Below the pieces are notes generated by a model. It saw only the letters and a program-made list of their open reading frames with translations, searched no databases and was not told where the DNA came from. A stretch of 64,000 nt of DNA from Aelia acuminata (taxonomy: Eukaryota > Arthropoda > Insecta > Hemiptera > Pentatomidae). Location: contig OU426982.1 of assembly GCA_911387785.2 (NCBI GenBank), forward strand, positions 58,259,614-58,323,613, read 5' to 3'. The position numbers and the translations under genes are program-made. Shown in pieces: positions 12,661-25,199 of the stretch; position 1 is the first letter of the stretch, and each line of letters opens with the position of its first letter.

Positions 12661-13366
12661 GTGATCATAGACCGTTTATTTCTAAATATCATAAAATAAA
12701 CACCTCACGACGGTCTCAAATATTCAATATATTTTTAAATGTAACAGGAGCTTTCGGTGCTCATAGCACCATATTCATCTGTATAAAATCAATTAACAAT
12801 ACATTAGTACATATATTATTATTTTATTTAAAATTTAAAATATGTCTTGCATATGCCCAATCTCTTACCCTTTTTTCTCGTTCCCTTAAGGGAGAGTCTT
12901 TGTATAACTGTGTGTTACATCAGTTGTGTCATCATCAGTTTAAATACCTAAAGTAGGAATATGTATATGATATTAATAATGCCCAATGATATTAAAAATA
13001 GATATATAAATGTCTAAAATAGGTTTTTTATATATAATTTACCTACTCGTCGTGGGGAGAGACATGCATGCACTCGGCATAGCTGCCACTTGTTCTCTAC
13101 CCTATTTCCGACGAACAAGGCGCCCCCTAGGTCCGGAATTAGAAACTTATATAGATAAGAGCTTGTATATGTTAAATTTTCTTAATTTTATCCAGAATGT
13201 GTGAATAATGTAAAGGGATGTGCGCAGCTTCTTGTTTTTCATTCATAAGTTTATTTTGATTCGCCGCGATATATATGGATTCGAGTATTTTTCGCTTAAC
13301 CCACGAGCCTAAATTCATTTGAAATGGGTCAAATATCCACCGTTTATCCACGGTACACACACACAG

Positions 13367-13369
13367 ACA

Positions 13370-13445
<76 letters not shown>
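13367..13445. repeat. (AT)n microsatellite, about 75 bp
   Basis: A nearly uninterrupted AT dinucleotide run that follows a short CA-rich stretch (ACACACACACAGACAAAC). A shorter TA run lies at 33,593-33,617. Confidence 0.95.
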
Positions 13446-13446
<1 letters not shown>

Positions 13447-15370
13447 TAATTTTGAAACATACAGACGTACATCATTAATGTACAGACGTAAATAATATAA
13501 ATCAAATAGATTGTCTCGAACTAATATCTAATATCTAAAATCTAAGACAATGCAATTTTCCTCTTTAAATCAATTAACGGGGAGATGTAATTTTTCAGGT
13601 ATTTTTTTTATGAAAGCGATTGTTTAAATCTTTATTGTTAAACTAAAATATAACTATCGTAGATTCTATATCGCATATCGTAGAGTCGATATCAATAATG
13701 TCGAGTTAGTAGCTAGTAAACTTAAAACATTGAATACAGGAAGAAATACATCGATATTTAAATATTACTGGCTTTCGAGGGCCATCCCTAACTCAAACGA
13801 ATCAATCTGATAAATCTCATGGAGGAAAACCCACCTCTTAGCATTCAGAAAGCTGCTCAGAACCGCAAACGAGATACTACCAGGAAGTCGTATCTTTGGT
13901 AGGAGAAGAAAAAAAATAGAATCAACAGGTAAATACGGTTGAATTCACTCCCTCCGTGAATTCTCTTCAGTAAAACAAAGGTTCCTGACTGGATTGACGA
14001 AATGGAATCAAGTTCAGTTGAATGTCTTCTCACTCTTAAATTTCCTTCAAAATTTCTGAAGAATAGACTTGTGAAATTGTTGAAAGTGTGACAAAGCATT
14101 CTAAGGAATCCATCCATACGACAGAACATCATCTTTATTTCTTTATTCGTTATTTGAACAATTAACTAAATAAAGATACGGAAGACACATAAAAATATTT
14201 CGGTTGAAGTGTCATCTTCAAAATTATCCCTACTACAGAATCAGTGAGTTTTAAAATATTAATTAAACTGATTTTGTATTCATTTTTTAATGTCTAATAC
14301 ATCGCACACGTAGATCAACTTCAAAATGGATAGTTTTGAGTTGGTAGCAGTATGACAATAAAGAAGTTGCCTATCTTGTACGTAAAATATATGATTAACT
14401 CTAGTAGGCTCCCCACCACCTAATCGTTGGTGTTTCTTCTTGGTTCGAGAGTATTAAAAAGCGTAGACGAAGAACTTTACTAATGATTTCCCAAAAGATT
14501 CAATTTTTGAGTTGTATCTCTATTCTACTACAAGCAGGTACATCATGTAGAGTTATACCACAGAAACGATTTCATACGAAGAGTAAGTTCATTTAAAATT
14601 GCGTACTTATAAACTAAACTGAGCTCTAAAATAATTTTGAAGTTGTACAGCACAAGAACGTTTCTCAATATAAATAATCTAATTTCTCTATTGTTATTTT
14701 ATGAATTAATTATAATACCTCAGATACAATATCCAAGTGCATGAAAGACTTTGACACATTTAAAAGTTATTTTTTTTTTTTAAATGATGAGTTGTCGAAA
14801 CTATTAATGACCGGTTTGTATTTAATACAAAAGCAATAAAAAACAAATGAGTTTAATTATCTTTTACATATTTCCCTCCCCTCTCTTTTATTTATCCATT
14901 TTTTTTTTTAACACTAATTAATCCAGATTTTTTTCAACAAGAAAGCTTCCAAACGAATGTATACCTTTTTTATCTTTAACTTTTTAAAACTAGAAACTCC
15001 TGCATATATTATCAACACTCCCACAGTCAGATACCACGCGTAAACTTTTAATTACTCCCTCATACTTTTTTTCCTCTCGCTCATTTCAACCGATATGTTT
15101 AGTGGTCCTTAATGAACGATTAATAATCCTAGTCTGTATTAAAAAAAAAAAAAAAAAAGAATGTATTCATATCAACTTTACTTCATTTAAATATTGTATA
15201 AATAAACATTTATTTTTAAATACTGAGGCATTATTTTCGAAAAGTATTAAAAAAATAAGTTGTAATGTTCAACTGAGAATTTTTTTTTTTTTTTTTTGGT
15301 GTGTGACCAAACTCGGATTTTTTTTTTACTATAAGGGTCATTCTTTTGGGGACCCTGGGTCATTCTTTTA
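13446..15370. other. AT-rich DNA, no gene seen
   Basis: Several A and T homopolymers (near 14,770, 15,140 and 15,282) and short open frames occur. A plus-strand 27-codon frame at 13,819-13,902 reads ENPPLSIQKAAQNRKRDTTR, loosely like the end of a retrotransposon polymerase, but it is too short to claim. Confidence 0.35.
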
Positions 15371-15372
15371 AT

Positions 15373-16761
15373 GGGACATTCTTTTACAAACCGAACAGAT
15401 TTGGACAAAAATTGACCGACACATTTTAGATTAAACTGAAACTTTTTTTACGGGTTCTATATCGAAAAAAAAGAGATACGTGTAAGAGGATTTTTTTTAA
15501 TTTTCAATATTTTGAAAAATAAACAAGATTGAAAATTCGTGAATTTGATGATTTATCGGTAATAGCCTATTTTTCAAAAATTCATAACTCCGGTTCTATT
15601 AAAGCTAAAAAATCTTTTTTTTTTTTATTTTGAAGGTAAAAAAACAAGCTTTAAGAAAAAATACTTTCAAAAGAAATTGTCGAAAAATTCAAATTGTTAT
15701 TAACAATTTCAATGTTTAAATCGGTTTTTAACAGTGGCGCCACCCATGAATCAACTTTTTCATATTTTTATCGTATTCTGCGTCAAATTTTCTATCGAAA
15801 ACGCTTTTAAAAACGATGGAGAAGTTATTTTTACTGTAAGAAAAAAATTAATAAATTTAGCGCGGTACGTCACTTCGACACGTGGGTCACATTTTACGGC
15901 TCATATTCTTGTTTTACACCGTTTATCTCTTAAATACAAATAATTGTTTCATTTTTTTAATTAAAAAACATATTTTATTAACCAAGAAGATGGGAAAAAA
16001 TAGAAAAAATACATAAATAAAAAACATTGTTGAAAATTAAATTTTTTTATTAAGATTTCGATAATGCATTAGTTAATAAGAACAATATTTGGAATATAAT
16101 AATAAATACAATATTTAAAAATAAGACAATGTTTACATTTTCTGTTTAAAAATTTTTACAATATCCTTTTTTTCGCAAGATGAAAATCGGATTAATACAA
16201 TAATATTTTAAAGTTCCTTTTATTGTTAAAGCTTTTTGGAAACGGTCGGACAATTGTTTTTCTTCTAATTTGTATTCATATGCTAAATTAATTAATTTTT
16301 TTCTTACAGTAAAAATAACTTCTCCATCGTTTTTAAAAGCGTTTTCGATAGAAAATTTGGTGCAGAATACGATATAAATAGTAAAAAGTTGATTCATGGG
16401 TGGCGCCACTGTTAAAAACCGATTTAAACATTGAAATTGTTAATAACAATTTGAATTTTTCGACAATTTCTTTTGAACGTATTTTTTTCTTAAAGCTTGT
16501 TTTTTTACCTTCAAAATAAAAAAAAATAGATTTTTTAGCTTAAATAGAACCGGAGTTATGAATTTTTGAAAAATAGGCTATTATCGATAAATCATCAAAT
16601 TCACGAATTTTCGATCTTGTTTATTTTTCAAAATATCGAAAATAAAAAAAAATCCTCTTACACGTATCTCTTTTTTTTCGATATAGAACCCGTAAAAAAA
16701 GTTTCAGTTAAATCTAAAATGTGTCGGTCAGAAAGGTGTTCGGTTTGTAAAAGAACGTCCC
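15373..16761. mobile_element. DNA transposon-like element with about 485-bp terminal inverted repeats
   Basis: The left arm (15,373 to about 15,861) and right arm (about 16,280-16,761) are near-identical reverse complements. The outer end reads GGGACATTCTTTTACAAACC on the left and GGGACGTTCTTTTACAAACC on the right. The 420-bp centre is unique and AT-rich. Because the arms mirror each other, the same short reading frame starts inward from both: MAPPMNQLF at 15,734 on plus and at 16,409 on minus. The two share about 43 residues with a few substitutions (for example NQLFHIF against NQLFTIY). No transposase was recognised, so the element is non-autonomous. Flanks show no unambiguous target duplication (AT on both sides is possible). 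Confidence 0.85.
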
Positions 16762-17079
16762 ATATGTGAAATATGACACCTTGTAGGTCTTTCATACGTT
16801 CTTAAGGTCACACTGGTAAAAAATCCTCACGTAATATTACCGGAAAAAAACCTTAATATACCTATTTGTCTGGATATTGAAATTCGGATGTTTCTTGGTT
16901 GAATTTATAATAAAAATTATATTTAATGAATTTATAGATTGTATTTCAAAGAAAATGGAATGGGCGATTTCAGGGAGGGGGGGTGAGGAATAGACCTTCC
17001 CCCAAAAGTTGTGGAAAAATAAAAAGGATTAATGAAATAAATTTAGCATCTAATTCTTACAAAGTTACTGGCCTCGTTT
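16762..17079. other. AT-rich spacer, nothing recognised
   Basis: Lies between the long inverted-repeat element and a SINE. It contains a short G run near 16,976-16,983 and no other feature. Confidence 0.5.
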
Positions 17080-17283
17080 GGCGGGATGGCCGAGTGGGTA
17101 AACGCGTTACAAAATACGCGTTGCCCATGGCAACTTATGACAGGGAACCCAAAGATGTCAAGTTCAAAACCCGGAGCCAGGGGAAATTTAATAATACTCA
17201 GTATCAATCCCTCACCCTCTCCCCTGGCCCGGGAAACCCCTTATAGCCTAACCGGCGAGGAAGGGGAGGACCAAAAAAAAAAA
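17080..17283 (+). repeat. tRNA-derived SINE family C (Leu/Ser-like head), A-tailed
   Basis: The head has a near-consensus A box (TGGCCGAGTGGGT, 17,087-17,099) and a B-box-like GTTCAAAACCC at 17,162. The roughly 99-bp spacing suits a tRNA with a long variable arm, such as Leu or Ser. A GC-rich body follows and ends in an 11-base A tail at 17,273-17,283. A functional tRNA is unlikely: the acceptor arms do not pair well and the body continues for another 100 bp. Flanking target duplication was not clear. Confidence 0.8.
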
Positions 17284-17589
17284 GTTTCTATCCTAGTTGT
17301 ATTTCTTTATTAGAATTTAATAAATAAATTATTCAATTATTTATAATAATATATTTAACGCTTTTCTAAGTGATTAAGTGTGCTCTTTTTTCTTTTTTAT
17401 ATCGATCGATGTCTCCCCTTTTTCTTTTCTTCTATGATCGCCACAGGAGAGTGGTATACGGATCATGGCAGCATAAAGAGACTCTTAGGGAAACTACTCA
17501 TTCGCAACACTCCAATACTATTTACCTGATAGAAGGTCACGAGCCCTTCTTTTAAAGATAATGCTAGTAAGTATATAATAATAAATGTC
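17284..17589. other. AT-rich spacer between SINE and repeat B, nothing recognised
   Basis: Short AT-driven open frames only (for example 17,370-17,555). There is no splice-framed exon and no inverted-repeat structure. Confidence 0.45.
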
Positions 17590-17815
17590 TTTATTCTAGG
17601 ACTAATATAAAGGAACATAGTTTTATAAATAAGGTTAAATAAGTTATCGGAATTGCTCATATACCATTCTCGTAGGTAATCAAATTGTATGTGTATTTCA
17701 CATTTTAGTTTACAAATTGCCACCAGACTGTAATAATTGTCTCTATTCCGATACTTTTTGAACTTTGCCTCGCGAGCATATTTTTATTAAAATATTTCAA
17801 CCAGAATTCATTTAA
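17590..17815. repeat. Dispersed repeat B, copy 2
   Basis: Second copy of the repeat at 12,350-12,660, in the same orientation, sharing TGCTCATATACCATT and CCACCAGACTGTA. It is shorter than copy 1 because of internal indels. Confidence 0.65.
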
Positions 17816-18822
17816 AACGGTTCATATGATGATGAAAAGATGATGAACTTCTTCTTCTTGTTTTAAGTTAAACAGCGAGAATAATTTATTCTCTTTACGG
17901 AATCTTTACTTATTTAATTCTATTCTTATTTTAAGAAACCTCGGAGGATAATAATAAGAAGTAACATAAAAGGAAGCAAGGTTTGTTCTGTTGGGTCAGG
18001 TGTTTTGATGAAAGGATTGGATATGGTAATTTTTAATAACATAAATATATGTAAAGGACCTAGGTCTCGATAAATGAGTCAATTTCTATCATAATACTCT
18101 TTGTCAATAAAGAAAATATGTATTAAGGTAGGGAATAATATATACTATGGAATGTATGTATTGTTAGATACTTTAGGCTGTTTCGTCACACCCGTAAGAG
18201 AACTTGGAAGGGAAAAACCACTGGTCCCACAATATTCAAACCAAGATTACAATAGTTTGATACAGAGTACAGCAAGTTGCTATGCCTGGAGGGAGCAAGT
18301 TGGCAACACCTGCAGCTGAAAGTTGGCCAACTTGGGCCTGTCCTTATTAAATCTATCGGCAAGTTGCCGTATTAGCTTCCTTCCAGATGTAGCGGCCTGG
18401 ATCGTCTATTGCTACGGGGTAATACCCAAGGTCTAAGCGTAGGCGGAAAATGGTATCTACAACAAGTAATTAAATTATTCACAATTATAAGTTTATTTTT
18501 AAAGTTAAGAATCCCCTGAGACCTTAATATACCATCTCTCGCGATGTTACTAGATAGAGTTTTAATTCAAATCTGCTAGCTTACCTAAATCCTCTAAATC
18601 ATAAACTATCATCATTCAACGTTTCCCATATAAACATTGAGGTAATTGACTGAATTGCTCCTTGTAGAAGAAGAAAAATATTTGTTAGTCCGAAAATCGA
18701 AATCAGTAACTAGCATTTTAGATCATCCAATTACTGGATATTTAATGATAAAAATATTGAAAAACTATTATATAAATATAACACACTCCATTGACAAAAA
18801 ATATTATGTATTATATATTATT
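17816..18822. other. AT-rich intergenic DNA with short GCAAGTTGGC-type motifs
   Basis: The stretch 18,270-18,380 is richer in G and C and repeats AGCAAGTTG, GGCAAC and GGCCAACTTG in both orientations, forming small hairpins. The open frame at 18,101-18,319 has no recognised homology. Confidence 0.4.
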
Positions 18823-19154
18823 GGGGAGCGGGGTAGCCCACTGGTAAGGCAGTGGATTGCTGTGCTCAAGGTCCCGAGTTCGAATCTGACATGGCCCATG
18901 ATATCTTTATTATTCTGCCACAGTTCGTCTCGTGGGCCGAGAGACCTTCCTGGGGCAAACCCAGCCTCTATAAAGTGGGTACCCTTAATTGAAAAATTAA
19001 GGGGAAAAACCTGGCGGTTGAGCGTGATCATGGTCAAATCACCTCCTTGCACGACCGCTGACCAAGAAACAGTGCTCTTCCTTACATACTACTGAACCCA
19101 AGACCCTTCATGGGTTGTAGTGGTACAGGTTTTTTTTTATTTTTTTTTTTTTTT
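18823..19154 (+). repeat. tRNA-derived SINE family D, full-length copy with T-rich tail
   Basis: The tRNA-like head (about 75 bp) carries an A box in GTAGCCCACTGGTAAGGC and a perfect B box GAGTTCGAATC at 18,876-18,886. A roughly 220-bp body follows, with AAGAAACAGTGCTCTTCC and TACTGAACCCAAGACCC, then a long T-rich tail rather than an A tail. The same family occurs at 31,727-31,896 as an internally deleted copy. The flanks share TATGTATTATT-like sequence, an imperfect target duplication. A 149-codon open frame starting at 18,646 runs through it but is simply read through the SINE. Confidence 0.88.
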
Positions 19155-22100
19155 ATATGTATTATTACTTCAAGATGTTCTGTCTTATAGAATGAGCATT
19201 TCGTAAATTAAACGATTTTTAAATGCCTAAAAGATAACTTTTAAAATATGAATTCCCTTCTTTAAACAGATAAGATTACATCACAAAGAACTGAAAAAAT
19301 CAATTTATGCGTCACCCATGACCCTATCAGGCGAACAAAATGCCACGATAAATGTTTTTTTCGTTTGTTTTTTAAATATTCCAATAAAGTCTTATTTCTT
19401 AGAAGGGACTCTTACCGACTTCCGTAACACGAGGACATTTTCTTCAAAATGTATGCCATTACATTTCCTAATATTACATAATAAGGCAGAATTGCGAAAT
19501 ATGACTCGAGACAGGCAAGGCCCGGAGTGAGATGATCACTTTCTCCCCACGACTGCTAATTCCAGGGTGTGGCATTCTGCTTTCCGATCCTACGGTACCG
19601 TTTTAGCGTAGCGGATTTGTCAGAGTACATGTTTGCTTTGGGAACAGATCTGCGAATATTGTTGGTATTTAACCATTAATCGGCATTTAACTTAGACGAA
19701 GGGTTAATAGAAAATCTTATTGAGGAAAAAATTATTCATTAATTACTACTTAACTAAGGATAAGAGACCCAGTTAAAATCTTATTGGAAGTTTCCAGACC
19801 CTCGTCTTAGCCCGCTCTAGTAAGCGTGAAAATTCAACCAAACAACTTTTAGAGATTTCAGGCCACAAAGAATGTAATTACATAAATTCTTATAAATTTA
19901 AACCTGAAACTGGACATCCTACATCAATAGTACATAATATTATTTCATTAATGCTGTCATTAGAAAATTAAATTGAGTTTTTAAAGAAATTGAACTACTG
20001 GCTTTATTATTTTATATCGAATATAGTTCGAGGAGAAATGAACTTCTTATTTTTGAACCTCTAACTTTATTCAGAAGGATTTAGGTACGAAATTCGTTTT
20101 TAAAAAATGCTGAAACGGAAAATACCTAGATTTCCCCCAAATTTTATGGCATCTGATCCATGGAGAACAACTGTAGCAATAATTATATTCACTTGACATA
20201 ATAACTAACTATAACTTGAGCAATTTTCTGGAAAGCAATTTTTAAAATATTTCTCTTTTAAAAATGGAATTTTCTATTTTCGTAGGTATGTATTTTTAGA
20301 AAACTGTTAAATTTGAATATATCTGTCGTGCTTTCACAATACTGCAGTACTTAATATAATATAATGTTTATAAAAATAAACAGTTACGAATTTTCTCCCC
20401 AAAAATATTGTTAAAGTGCATTCCTCAAAAATGTTAAAATTGGAGTTATACATTCTGTCAACTGAAAAGCTCACATATTAAAACTTATATATGATACATT
20501 TTAGAAACCCCTGTAATCCAAAGCGAAATTCTCTTAGATTCTGTTATGATCTTACTAATAAATAAATAAAAACTACAAATTTAAAATTTAATCAGCATAA
20601 GACCTTTCCCATTGACCTCATATAAAGAAAGAAATTAATTTTTATCCTGAGACATCTGGTTCTCTAATAATAACAAAACATTGTCAAATCCAGGGCAATT
20701 TGTCTGGCTGGTTGAAAAGAAAAAAGATGGATAAAGGATTTAAAAGAAAAAAATTTTAAAAATATAAGTAAACCTGAAAAAAACAAAATAAAAGACTGAA
20801 TGCAAAAGAACGTTAATGATAATCCTAGGCATGTCGCTATAACCCCTCTGGTGAAAGATACTTAAATAATAGCCTGCTACCAAGGACACTATTAGGCACC
20901 ATTGCGAAATAGTCATTCGCAATCATCCTTATCCCGAAAAAGGAGTTACTTACAAGATAGCACATTTTAAAGAGAAGCTTAAAAAATATATCATTCCTAT
21001 GATGATTTATGGTTTAATTTTATGTTGTATATGATTTATTAATAAGGGTAATTATATAACATCATCGGCAATGAATTCGGATTAAATTTGCCAGTTTTAT
21101 ATGCACGAATAAATAATAAATCAATCTTAAAATCAATGATTAAAAAAAAATGATAAGTATAAAAATATTTTATTTATATAATCATATTTTACGTAATTTG
21201 CGCCAGTTCTGGAGCGCATCTAAAAAAATTGTTGAGAATGCAAAGTTCATCTGCTATTTGTTTGATCTAATTGCTAAGCTCGAGCATATCCCTCGGCCAT
21301 TGTCTTTCTAATCTTCGTTGGTACTGTGAGGAAGAAAGAGAAGAAACAAGTGGGTTTGGATGGTTATGAGTTGAACAGTGAAATATGGTGTATTACGAAC
21401 TATATAATATTTAAAGCGTTAAAAAACAGACCGAAATTCAACTTGAAAGATATTTTTATTCCTTCCTACCACAACTTAATAAAGCGACATAGAGATGTCC
21501 ATAGAAAAAATGCTACTATTTTTATAAAAGGTGTTGAATAAATTGTAGTTTAAGACTAGAAAAGGTGGAAATTAGAAATGTGTCTTGAGACGTAACAACT
21601 GCAAGATTGGTAGATCTATTGTGTTTTGTTTTTTTAAACTGGATCTATGAAGTTGGTTGTTGTTTTCAAGCAGTCAACCCATAGGTTGTAAAATCATGGA
21701 CGTAGATATGTGAAATCAGTTTCATGATTGTAGATGTAGTGAAATAAGGGTAAAATCAAGGTAATGTAGTGTAACAATGTATCAGTGTAATCAGAGAAGA
21801 TAAAGTGAAATCAGTTGAACTTAGATATAAATTACGCAGAATTGGTTGGGGGTGCGGTCAAGATATTGTATAAAACACACATATATAGGTTTCACATATT
21901 TAATAGTGGCTAAATTTCTGCCCAAAATTCACGAAATAGCTAAAAACTTTAATTTAATTTTGTACATAAACAAAATAAAATTAAAATTGTCTAAAAACTT
22001 CAAAGGATTCCGTTTTTACTTAAATGTCGTCAAGTTGTTAATCAGTTCTATTTTGTTCAATCACTCCTTATGTATAGAAAAAATAAATAAATTAAGAATG

Positions 22101-22526
22101 CATTACTTATTTCGTTAATTATTTATAAATAATAAAAATAACGTTATCCTTAATTTTTTTCTGTAATATTTGTTCCGTCCCATCTTACCAATTTGTACAT
22201 ACATTTTGTAATCGTGTCAGCCCTTTTTTAATAATCATTAAAAAAAAAATTTATTCATAAGTTAAAAATCAAGCAAATAAATGAACAGAAAATCCGCAAT
22301 CCCGATGCCAAGGCCCCTACGTGAAAGAGTACTATCAATAATATATAAATTTTGTGCTTTAGGGCGACCTCCTCTTTCCATCTCGATCGTCTTTGATCTT
22401 TCAAACCGCATTTTCTTCTTTGCAGACAGAAGAACCATCTCCACTAACGTATGCTGCAATAAATAAGGCGAATGAAACCCAACGATGTTTAATGTCTGAG
22501 TTTACTTAGCCCTTCGAAATAAAAAT
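19155..22526. other. AT-rich intergenic DNA, no gene seen
   Basis: Short open frames (20,740-20,922; 21,326-21,541; 21,846-22,118; 22,281-22,466) are unlike any family I know and show no splice framing. A patch at 21,700-21,830 has loosely repeated GTGAAATCAG and GTAGATGTAG words. Confidence 0.45.
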
Positions 22527-22601
22527 TAGTTAAACACTATTCCATGATTAAATCAACTCTGAAGATTCCGTTTAAAAAAATATTTTGCTACGATAAGTAT
22601 A
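22527..22601 (+). repeat. Dispersed repeat, plus copy (partner at 4,847-4,921)
   Basis: Matches the reverse complement of 4,847-4,921. No SINE lies next to this copy, so the repeat is independent of SINE family A. Confidence 0.65.
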
Positions 22602-22849
22602 CTAAGTAACAAATGGTAATATTAATTAAAGAAATCAATGAAAAAAAAATTATAAACTATGTTGAAAATCTCTAACATGGACATCAGTAACCAAAATTGA
22701 TGGATGTCAAATTATTATTATTACGTTCCTTCAATCAAGATTAAACATGAGAAACATTTTAAAGGTTATTTTAAAACACCAATAATTTAGTAATTATAAC
22801 ATTTCAAATTTCTTATTTCTGAAATGTTCCCATGTTTTGTTTTTTTTAC

Positions 22850-23206
22850 TGGCTGCATCGATCAAAGAAGAATCTCCACAAAAGTTCCAAACTAACGGAA
22901 ATAAAATTTGAATATAAGAAGCGATTCTATTGTGTCACATTACGATTAGACATTGCGAATTCAGCCATGGAAACCTTCTCTGAAGTCTGGAAGCACCTAC
23001 ATGCCAGAAATGTAACAATGTACCCTAGACGGTGAAACACCTTTTACTAAACTGTCCAGAATACAAAGAACTGCGGAAGAAACTTGAAATTGGAGAAACA
23101 CCAAGTGAACTGTTAAAGAAATGAAGAAATATCGTACTATAACAGAACACCACCTCACGTAGCCTCTGGGATAGAGGTGAAGTAAAAAAAATACACAAAA
23201 AAAAAA
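22850..23206 (+). pseudogene. LINE (Jockey/CR1-like) 3' end, inactivated
   Basis: In the frame starting near 22,942 the end of a non-LTR retrotransposon polyprotein is readable: RHCEFSHGNLL, then a C-terminal zinc knuckle CQKCNNVP followed by TVKHLLLNC. The knuckle spacing (CxxC then H then C) and the tail CPEYKELRKKLEIGETPSEL are typical of Jockey-type LINEs. In-frame stops interrupt it (TGA after GNLL, TAG just after NNVP), so it is dead. The frame ends at 23,124, followed by a short 3' UTR and an A-rich tail at about 23,185-23,208, as expected for a 5'-truncated LINE insertion. Only the last tens of codons remain. Confidence 0.85.
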
Positions 23207-23209
23207 AGG

Positions 23210-25060
23210 AATAAAAATAAAAATCTCAAATAATTTCAAATAAGCTTCTTAATGTAGTTATACATTAAATCAAATTGTAAATATGTAAAATGTAAAGTTA
23301 CGAATACATCGGAATAGCAAATAATCTCAAGGAGACGGATGGTTATCGGCACTTCCTGAGAACACGAAGAGCCGTTGCACAATGGCACCCCAACAAAACC
23401 ATTAGCCATCAATAAATTAAATAACTGGCAGCTAATCATTCGCCTTATGAATTAATTTATATTGCTAGAACGGGAGAAAGTAGAAGCCGTGACGTAATTT
23501 TTAACTAAAAAAAAAAACTTAATCGCTATTCCTGGGTGTACCCCATTCCAGATTAGGTAACATGGTTGTTAGCGATGTAACACATTGTAGGCCTTTCATG
23601 AGCCCCTTGGAATCGCGTGATAGTCTTCACTATCGATGGCGAAATAATTTGAACTTTGAAACTTTGTACAGTCGTATAAATAAATTATTTACTTCGTATA
23701 TAAGTGAAAATTTGGAAATAAGGAAAAATCTTAAATATATGAACTATTGTTAGTAACTTTACTAGTGGAGATTTTCACGGAGAAGCACAGGGGGCGAAAC
23801 AACAGTTCCGTTGGCCATCAAGAGAAAAATGAATTTAAAATTTTATCTGAAGATAAAAGATTGGTCGCGTTCAATATTTCTCCTTTTACAATTTCGATAA
23901 AATTGTATAATAATTATTAAAAAATAATAAACTATGGTTAGTTAAAATATGGAAGTTGTATTGCAACGGTATTGAACTAGGATCCTTTTAGATCCGGGAT
24001 GATGACGGTATATAAAGAAGTTATATTAATACCAATAACAGTCAAGCATATAAAAAAAAATTCTGCTGTCCCGACATGCCCGGCAGATGTGAAACATCCA
24101 AGTGGGTGATGTTGAAATCGATGTATTCTTCTTATTATTCTCATAATAAAATAATCACAGTTTGACCTATGAACGAAAAGTTTTTAAAATTTGGTCGGGT
24201 TCGAATAAAAAGGTAAAAAAAATTGAAATTAACCTGACCCATTACTTATCCTTATTAACATTTATAAGAAATTAATCATCTTTTACTTCATTTTGATTTA
24301 AATGCAGTTGATACCTGATAAACATTTAATAATGCCCCCCCCCCAATATACATTCTATTAACAATAATGTATAACTAATGTCATTTTACTGTTACCTTTT
24401 ACAGTTTACATACAGTTTACCCCTCCCTGTGACCTATTGGTGATACTATTTATGATGACTGAATCTCCTTAATATTCCATAGAAATTAATATTCCATTAA
24501 AATGAAAGCCAAACACGTAGAGTATTTATTGTAGATATCATTATAAACATTTCTTGGCTCAAATGACGCATTGGACATATCGGACGCATGCCTCTAACAG
24601 TTTCCTGAACGTAATAAATCGTCTTGCAACTAAGGAAGGCGATGAAGGTGGGCCCGCACAGAACGGAAGAGTTGGGTGTAATACAAGTTTTTTCCGAGGC
24701 ATCCCTTAGATGTTTCACATAAAAAAGTAAATAAAGTAATGCTTGGCACCCATGCGATTAAAACCCTATTTTATATTTTATATAACCCTAATATATTGAT
24801 ATATTAACTAATATATTAATATGTTCCTACTAAAAAGCAGTACAAGGCATATTTTCAGAATAAGGAATTTTAAAAGGGGAAAAAATATTTGTAATAGCGT
24901 CAGAAAAAGTACATGTAAAATAATTTCTTTCTTTAGATATTCATATCAATTCAGAAGAGAATTATTATTCTTTTAGATACGAGAGATGAGTATAGATATA
25001 TTACTTCGTACTTTATGACATATATAGAATACCTCTGTAGACTTACCCAACACAGCAATA
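23210..25060. other. AT-rich intergenic DNA, no gene seen
   Basis: Contains a C run near 24,336-24,344 and a minus-strand open frame at 24,497-24,718 that is somewhat GC-richer than its flanks but unidentified. No splice-framed exon was seen. Confidence 0.4.
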
Positions 25061-25062
25061 TT

Positions 25063-25199
25063 TTAACACATTGTAGTCGGAACACGTAAAATAACGTTTT
25101 TCGCAAACTGTGCATAGTGGATCACGTTGTAATACGTTTCCAAAAATACGTCTATGCACAGTTATCGAAAAACGTAATTTCCAGACTACAATATGTTAA
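25063..25199. mobile_element. Small hairpin MITE flanked by TTAA
   Basis: The arms are imperfect reverse complements: CACATTGTAGTC on the left and CATATTGTAGTC read from the right. Both continue into ACGTTTTTCG and TGTGCATAG. Each end abuts TTAA (25,063-25,066 and 25,196-25,199), the target site of piggyBac-superfamily elements. At about 137 bp it is a non-autonomous miniature element. The superfamily is inferred from TTAA only, since the terminal bases are not the usual CCC. Confidence 0.75.

Noticed and set aside
17080..17178. Functional tRNA-Leu or tRNA-Ser gene
   Set aside because: The B box is imperfect, the acceptor stem does not pair convincingly, and the sequence continues into a SINE body with an A tail.
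18823..18897. Functional tRNA gene
   Set aside because: A and B boxes are good, but a 220-bp body and a T-rich tail follow, and another copy of the same body exists at 31,727.
18646..19095. 149-codon open frame
   Set aside because: More than half of it is the tRNA-derived SINE read through, and the rest is AT-rich with no homology.
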